This document shows positions 57,691 through 64,000 of a stretch of 64,000 bases of DNA, piece after piece; position 1 is the stretch's first letter; each line of letters starts with the position of its first letter. The stretch comes from Bolinopsis microptera (taxonomy: Eukaryota; Ctenophora; Tentaculata; Lobata; Bolinopsidae): NCBI RefSeq assembly GCF_026151205.1, contig NC_087074.1, positions 7,068,001 to 7,132,000 of the forward strand, written 5' to 3'. The notes below the pieces were generated by a model that made no database searches, was not told where the DNA came from, and was given only the letters and a program-made list of their open reading frames with translations. A program made the position numbers and the translations under genes.

Positions 57691-59485
57691 CAAATGCAAA
57701 TGACCACGACATTAGCAGCTGTAATGACGGTGTAGTGATGATTGGGTGTTTTTACATTTACAATCGGAATAAAATTAAAGACAAAAATTGCACCGTATAC
57801 AGTCATTGGATGAATCACGAACACTAATTCTCAGTTTATTAAAACTGCTGAATCGGAATGCAAAGAGTCGATACCGCCCGCCTGTTGTCATGAGCTACAA
57901 AAATAGCTCTGTTCTAAAATTCATAAAGAGTTTAATGATCGGTAAGCTGGATCGTTACTGAAACTCAGATACCGAAAAATGGTTACTAATAACCACGGCT
58001 AGGCCAAGTTAACCGCTGTTCTGTCTATATAAAGCGTGCGATATCACGTTATCCCCTAATAACTTAAAAAACTAGATGCTGTACATGAACAGTTGTTAAT
58101 GAAAATCATCAAGTTGACCATGACAGTTTTATATTATAAATCGTGCGGTTCTGTTGACTGTTCGTGTAATCCTCGAATTGTCGAGAATTCCTTACATTTT
58201 AAAGCAGTTAAATATTTATAGGCGCTGTTCTGTAGGCACTGGTTATATAATAAAGTTAATAATATGACACAGTGAAACTATCGGACTACGATGTATGGAG
58301 ACTTTCCACCCAATGGCAACATTAAAATGTATTGACTCTATTACATAGTTTTCTGTTAATATAAAACTCCGCTACAAATTGAACTGGGATCTGGCAATAC
58401 TACACCTTAGATCAATAAAATATGATAAAGTAATGTAAAACTAGACTTAAAGTTAAGTAAAAGTTTTTCAGATATCAAGTTTTAAGTTAATGTAAAGTTT
58501 TAATACTTTCAACACTACTTAACTATAATATAACAAATAATTTTGGCTCTCATGATGCAGTTTTACGAAGAATTCAAGCCTCATATTGTGTGTTTCCCTT
58601 CGTGTCCAAATTCAACATAATAAAGTTATGTTGTATAATAAAGATAATATGTTATATGATAATAAAGTTATATTGTATAATAGAATACTAAGATTGAGTC
58701 ACTATTGCAAGCATGTGTGGAAGCCAGGTGTGTGAATAAACTGCTGCCTGAAGGCCCACTAACGATATGGTATAGGGAAAGTACGAAGAAGCAACTTATA
58801 TTCATTATTCCTTGATTAATCATTCATGACTCTCAGCTCTGACTATCGCCACGTTCTGCCAATATGCTTCAACTCCATTTTGCCTAGTACCGACCGATAC
58901 GTATACTTTATAGATATACCGACCTCTACTTTGGAGCCATTGTTTGGGAATAGTGAATACCCGTGGTCGAGGCCAGCAATTATGGTTGCCTTGCTTGCAA
59001 TCTTATCGTCTTCAGATGAAGATGAAGTTATTATGACAAATTGTTCAGGCATCATGTCGAATAATACAAAAAAGTTTGATCAATTCTTATAGGCTTGGAA
59101 CGATTAAAACATAAGGTCGGGCAAAAACAATTCTTGCGAATGAGTTATGATACTCAATGATCAATAATCCTCTAGAATATAGTTTTTTCCGAGAATTTCT
59201 AGAAGATAGAGATAAGGTAAAGTAATAGTAATCCGATTACAGAATAACTGTAAATTTCTACGAATGTGATACTGCTTATTTGTATATCTGAAGGATTATC
59301 CATTAACGATGGCTTAAAGCGTTCAACTGTAATATTACACGTGTAATACTACAGGTACAGGATGGTAATTATTGAAAAAGAAAAGGCTGAAGAATTGAAG
59401 TATGGTTGGGGTAACTAAGATTGGCCGAGCTTGGTTAAGGGCAGGAGCAAGTAACTTAACTTAGGATACTTAGGAGATGCTTGTG
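57691..59485. other. Intergenic, one possible Helitron 5' end
   Basis: No gene seen. TCTATATAAAGCGTGCGATA at 58023 resembles the 5' ends of the two Helitron-like copies, but no matching 3' end is visible. An AT-rich repeat of AATAAAGTTAT words lies at 58615-58685. Confidence 0.35.
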
Positions 59486-59930
59486 CTAGGTCATGGAATT
59501 GTTCGACCACCCTTGCAGCCTCGCTGCTGCCTTGTTCATACTCAAGTCCAGCATAGAATTTCTATTAAGGCAGCTGGAGTTACTCACAGATGGGTTATCC
59601 GGAAACAATTTAAGAAATGATGATAGCTTTGCTTGGAACATCAGTTGGTCTTCAATGAGGTGAAGATCTGATGGAATAGTTTTCCATAAACGTGGCATCA
59701 TAACTGCAAATGAACCATCCTACAATGACCTTTGATGTTGAGTACTGGTTTTACTAAGGTTAGGGAGGGTGGGGGTGGCTATTATACCTGTCCGCAGCTG
59801 AGGAATCCTCCGTAGCTCCTTAGCAAAACTAAACAATAGTAAAAAGTAGAACTGAACGCCAGTTAAAAAGGAGGCGGAGGAGCTAATGAACAGAGCTAAT
59901 GCCCTGTTCTTCCCCTCGGGTGACAAGATA
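59486..59930 (-). mobile_element. LINE ORF2 3'-terminal relic
   Basis: The minus strand reads DGSFAVMMPRLWKTIPSDLH and then FQAKLSSFLKLF. This is the conserved ending of many CR1/L2/RTE-like ORF2 proteins (…P-R-L-W-N-x-L-P… F-K-x-x-L-K). The frame upstream is separated by one stop (near 59720) and has no clear homology. It is a 5'-truncated, dead insertion. Confidence 0.6.
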
Positions 59931-61242
59931 AATTACTAATTGGAGTATCCCACGCCTCTCACGACTACGTCAATTAGTAATTAGGGAAGATCCTGTCAAG
60001 GACTCGATATTGTCCTACCGGCATGTCGGGCACCCCAAAGTTTTGGTGTCTTATTGAATAAGGGATCATCAGAAGACTAAGAACTCAAGAACCTTTTTAA
60101 GTGCTCCTGTCCCAGCCTCGCATGAACAGCAGCAAACCAACAATAATTATAAAGTATATGAAATTCCAGCTGGTGGTAAGGCGAAAAAGGGACGCGTCAT
60201 TCAGTCCACACCCTGTGTCCCTGTCACGTCCGCCTTATAGGTGTCGACTAAATAGTTTGTTAGAATTCGTTTGGTGGTTTTTCATCAGTCTTTATTAAAT
60301 CACCATTATAAAAATAATCGCCAGTATTTTAAAGTACCCCTGAAGTAATATAATGATTTCAATGATGCACGTTAGAAGATATTCCGGGTGGTCGCCGGTT
60401 TGAACATTTTGAATTATTAATGACCCTCGAATTTTAAAAATGGGTGCCCCTGGGATATAACAAATGATCTGCTCATTTGGGCGAATGATTTCAGACAGGA
60501 ATATTTATGATTGAATTATTCAATGTATAATTAGATAGAAGTTGAGAATATGTCATGTTGGGTGTTGTAGGCAAAAATATTTCCGACAAAGCAAACGTCC
60601 AGAAATAGAGGTGTGCTCAATCAGTGAGGGGATAAGATATTAATGTTGGGGTTTTAATTTCATGAAAATAAAGGTGCGTATTGGATAAAACGTATGGGAC
60701 CTTGGAGTGACAGCCCTAAGTCCTGTAAACAATTTGATGGCAATTCAGTGGAGTTGTGTTTCATGCCTTCGCCTTGTGCCAACCCTTATTCACTTACTAA
60801 ACAATTCAACGATGTTGTTAATTGCTTTGGTAAAAGTATGGGACACTCGCCACTGCGGAACTTATATGACTCTGAAGTTTGTATGATATTACGCTACAGT
60901 CTGCAGTGAAATTGCTTGCAAGTTCAGCTGTATGTAGCACTAGTATAGGTACTGTACTGGTAGTATAGGTATTAGGTAGTCAAACTATATATAGGTAGTC
61001 AAACTATGTGAAAGTTGGAAGCAGGGCAAATGCACAATAAAGGAAGTACGAGGATTATGTCCGTCCACTTCAACATTGGCTTTACCCCCAGCTCCGTTTA
61101 ACATGTATATGTAATTGACTTATACGGCAGATAATTGTCTATTCGCACCAAAGTTCACGTTTTATCAGCAGCATATTACATATGCAGTGAGGTAAAAATG
61201 TAGGCTAGTTGGTCGGAATAGCTCACATCACTAAGCGGACGG
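59931..61242. other. Intergenic, one unsupported open frame
   Basis: A 71-residue open frame at 60694-60909 has five cysteines but no signal peptide, splice support or known motif, so I do not call it. Short tandem words (GGTAGTCAAACTAT) lie at 60976-61008. Confidence 0.35.
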
Positions 61243-61250
61243 CCTATTTG

Positions 61251-61925
61251 CTAAGATGGTAAGTTCGTACGGTACGTACCTTTAAATAAGCTGTACGGTA
61301 CGTACTTAATAAAGTAGGCTGAAAGGTTGAATCCAGTTGATAGCAATGGAAACAAAACTAGACGGTACGTGCGACAGAGAAAGGGTAAAACCCTACACTG
61401 ATGCGGAATCAGAACCTATGAAGCTTATTAATCCGTCAATATACTGGAAATATTTTTGAGGAGAACTTTTTCTGCTTAAACAGTTGGCCCAAATAGTATT
61501 CAGTGTTTTCGTCAATTTGTGAGACCAATTTTAGAGATTACGAGTATATTATGGACAAGCGTAGATTAAGGTTGCGACCTGAGCTAGCTGAAAAGCTGGT
61601 GTTCGTATACTGCAACAAAAGGATGAAGCTTTGAGTTTAACGATAATTACAAGTAGTAGACTTAGTGTAGTACCGGTTAAGAGCGATCCAGTACACAAAT
61701 TTTCCTCTTAAATCTTTTATTGTTTTAACCACTGTGTTAATTTTCGACTTCTATCTCAAAAATTATGATGATAATACTAATCAGAAATTGCAAGTAATTC
61801 ACTGAAGTTGATTCTAAAAATTTGAAAAAAAATTGTACCTTACAGTGCCTGTACGGTACGTACCTTTAAAAGTAGCTGTACCGTACGTACTTAAAGCCCT
61901 GTACCGTACGTACTTGCCATCTAAG
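61251..61925. mobile_element. 675 bp TIR element with 8 bp target duplication (hAT- or P-like MITE)
   Basis: The left end CTAAGATGGTAAGTTCGTAC is the near inverse of the right end (GTACGTACTTGCCATCTAAG). It is flanked on both sides by CCTATTTG (61243-61250 and 61926-61933), an 8 bp target-site duplication. Just inside the ends are repeated GTACGGTACGTAC words: two at the left in one orientation, three at the right mostly inverted. There is no transposase frame. An 8 bp duplication fits hAT or P superfamilies. Confidence 0.85.
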
Positions 61926-61933
61926 CCTATTTG

Positions 61934-64000
61934 TTGTTATCAAGAAAGAGATAAATAGCTTCAAGATTGAATAATACTTACTTTTGTTTCAACTTCTGTC
62001 TAGCCTGGAGTTGTTGAAATGCGTATGATAAAGTCATAGCTCTGGCTGACAGACATTCTCGGTTTTAAGTTCAAGTTAAAATTGTGGTTCACAAAACGAC
62101 GTATCTGGTATTGAGTGTTAAATCGCATACTACAACTTGCACATGTTCTTAACAGCACCCTTTTAACTGAATTGCAGACGAGAATTAGGAAACGTTTTGA
62201 AACGCAAATAGTGTAAGTTGAAACATATACTTAATACTATAGTGCTTCCTTTAATAAGCTAATACTTAATACTTATACTCCCGCGTAATGGTGATTAAAA
62301 ACTCAGACAGGTACTACAGCTGCTGCGATGTATTTGTCTTTACGTCCGACTCTACTACTTCCACTACTATAAATAATATTACGCGATATTAAGTTATCGG
62401 GGTTGTCGTGAATCGTGTTAGGTTCTCAGCATTTCATAGCCTTTTATAAGTATTCGAAAATGAATATTAATACCCTCGTTGAACGGTAAACCTAAAAAAG
62501 TACGCCAAAATTATGGTGTTAAAAAGTCTTATAATAAGATTTTTACCTTTTTAAAAAAACTTAGGTGTTATAACTATAAGTACCCGGAAATAAGTAAACA
62601 AAAATGTTTCTATTGATACCTTGGGAGCCGAAAAATCTGTGAAATTGTTGAATGTTCTGAAGTCAAGACTTTCCACAACCTAAACTTTTACCATCATGAG
62701 GGATGGTGGTCATTCATCAAGGGACCAGAAATAACTGCTTAGTAAGGTTAGACTGGTGATTTGTGGTTCCGCTCTGTACTTTCGAGGACTAACTGCTTGG
62801 TTGCTATAGTTGGATTGAAGACTCTTTTAGCTACTATCACTGGAATAACGAGTAACTAATGGTTGCCCAAATTAAAAGAAGGAAACCTGTGTTCGAGGAG
62901 CTAGCTCACCAGTTATTTGTCATTCATGAACTCTATTGTGATCTTTATTGACAATTACCATACCAGCCGAGCAATTAGTCTGTAACTAAATGTTCTCCAG
63001 GTCTTATATAATATATATAGTCAAGTTTTATTTATCCCGCACATTTACATTTGTTTTGAGGTTATACTATGTGAATTGCTGTATGGTAACCAAGTTTTTG
63101 CCTACCCCACACCAATTATACACTCTCATCTTAGATCGTACAATCATAAGAATAGAAGAATATCAGAATGTACAAGAATTTAATTACATTATATAATAGT
63201 GCGGTTTAACAAGCATCAAGTACCTTCGTAGTTTTGTAAACCACCATTTTAAATGGAAACCTTGTATAACGTTTAAGCCTCGAGTTATGGCTTCATATGC
63301 TACTAAGGTTGTAAATTGGTATGTATAGACGTTAAGTAAAATTATATTCGGCTTTCAATGGGTGTTTTACGTTAATTGACGTTCACTGGCAATAAAAATG
63401 GGTAACGAAGTGCGTAAAAACGGAAGTATTAAATACTATTAATATTATCAAAACGGCAGATTCTATCAATTTACCATCAAAGGTTCAAGCGGTTCATAAA
63501 AAAAATAAAAACAGCTTCTAGGATCAACAAATCAAGCGCTATTTATCGCAAAATTGACGGTCAACAAACGGAAAAGAGTAGAATTATTGATTGAATCATC
63601 CCACTAAGAGAAAGGACTGAAATACTCTGGGTAAAATTAGTTTCAACTGACGACGTATCATTTCCATGTCTCCAGCCCACAGCTTACACGACCAATTTCA
63701 TTGTTCTGCTTTGAAATAAATGCTGGGAGTGCACTGACCACGTCACACAAAACAATATTGCTATAAAACATTAACTTTAGAGTACAGGACAAAGAGAGCT
63801 CCTTCTTTAGCGAGGGAGCAGGGGGACGCAGGAACAAGGCTCTGGCAGGGAAGTGGCAACTGTTATACCTCCTTCTTTACAACACATTCCAGACAAAAGG
63901 AGGGAGTTAATATTTTCCTGTAGTATCGAGAAAAGCTGTGAGAAATGGGATAAACTGCAGGAAGTCAGCCTAGGTCAGCTCGTAAGAATAGAAGCATAGG
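61934..64000. other. Right-hand end of window, nothing recognised
   Basis: AT-rich sequence with short unsupported open frames only. No repeat family, RNA gene or exon series was found by eye. Confidence 0.4.

Noticed and set aside
60694-60909. 71-codon open frame with five cysteines
   Set aside because: There is no signal peptide, splice sites, homology or neighbouring exon; too little to call a gene.
1-64000. CRISPR arrays, operons, ribosome binding sites, bacterial terminators
   Set aside because: The introns and gene families show animal nuclear DNA. The tandem arrays have no spacer-repeat structure.

Overview
The window is nuclear DNA of an invertebrate animal. Every gene I can build has many exons with GT-AG introns, the DNA is AT-rich, and the families (Tribbles pseudokinase, Shaker-type Kv channel, calmodulin-like EF-hand protein, a receptor made of SUEL lectin and kringle domains) are metazoan. 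A cnidarian-grade animal is my guess from the SUEL/kringle architecture and the odd Shaker subunit, but the sequence does not settle the phylum.

Layout. 0.4-2.3 kb: a long degenerate (TCC)n tract. 3.2-4.5 kb, plus: the last three exons of an unrecognised coiled-coil protein. 5.4-6.0 kb, minus: a two-exon calmodulin-like protein with only two working EF-hands. 6.2-28.0 kb, plus: one 23-exon receptor gene of 1536 residues, comprising a signal peptide, four SUEL-kringle modules, a LamG-like/EGF-like/FN3 stalk, one membrane helix and a 98-residue tail. The exon lengths sum to an exact open frame. Its introns hold most of the mobile DNA: a MITE and a foldback present in module 2 but not in its near-identical sister module 1; an 8.6 kb intron with a LINE relic, a Helitron, minisatellites, a TA-flanked foldback element and two opposite-strand cysteine-rich gene remnants; and a 2.8 kb terminal-inverted-repeat element full of TTTGTCACA motifs. 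29.9-32.5 kb, minus: a complete six-exon Tribbles-like pseudokinase. 50.7-52.5 kb, minus: a complete four-exon Shaker-type Kv subunit whose S6 PVP motif is PMT.

The rest (32.5-50.7 kb and 52.6-64 kb) has no gene I can support. It holds satellites (41 bp x 9, 58 bp x 14), a second Helitron copy split by a nested TIR element, a 675 bp element with an 8 bp target-site duplication, a LINE 3' relic on the minus strand and several short tandem arrays.

The genes are unrelated neighbours and not a pathway. The calmodulin-like gene and the receptor start head to head 280 bp apart and may share a promoter. The most notable items are the receptor architecture, the PMT-type Kv subunit, the empty-site/filled-site transposon pairs, and the polarity switch of TGTCAC motifs inside the 2.8 kb element.
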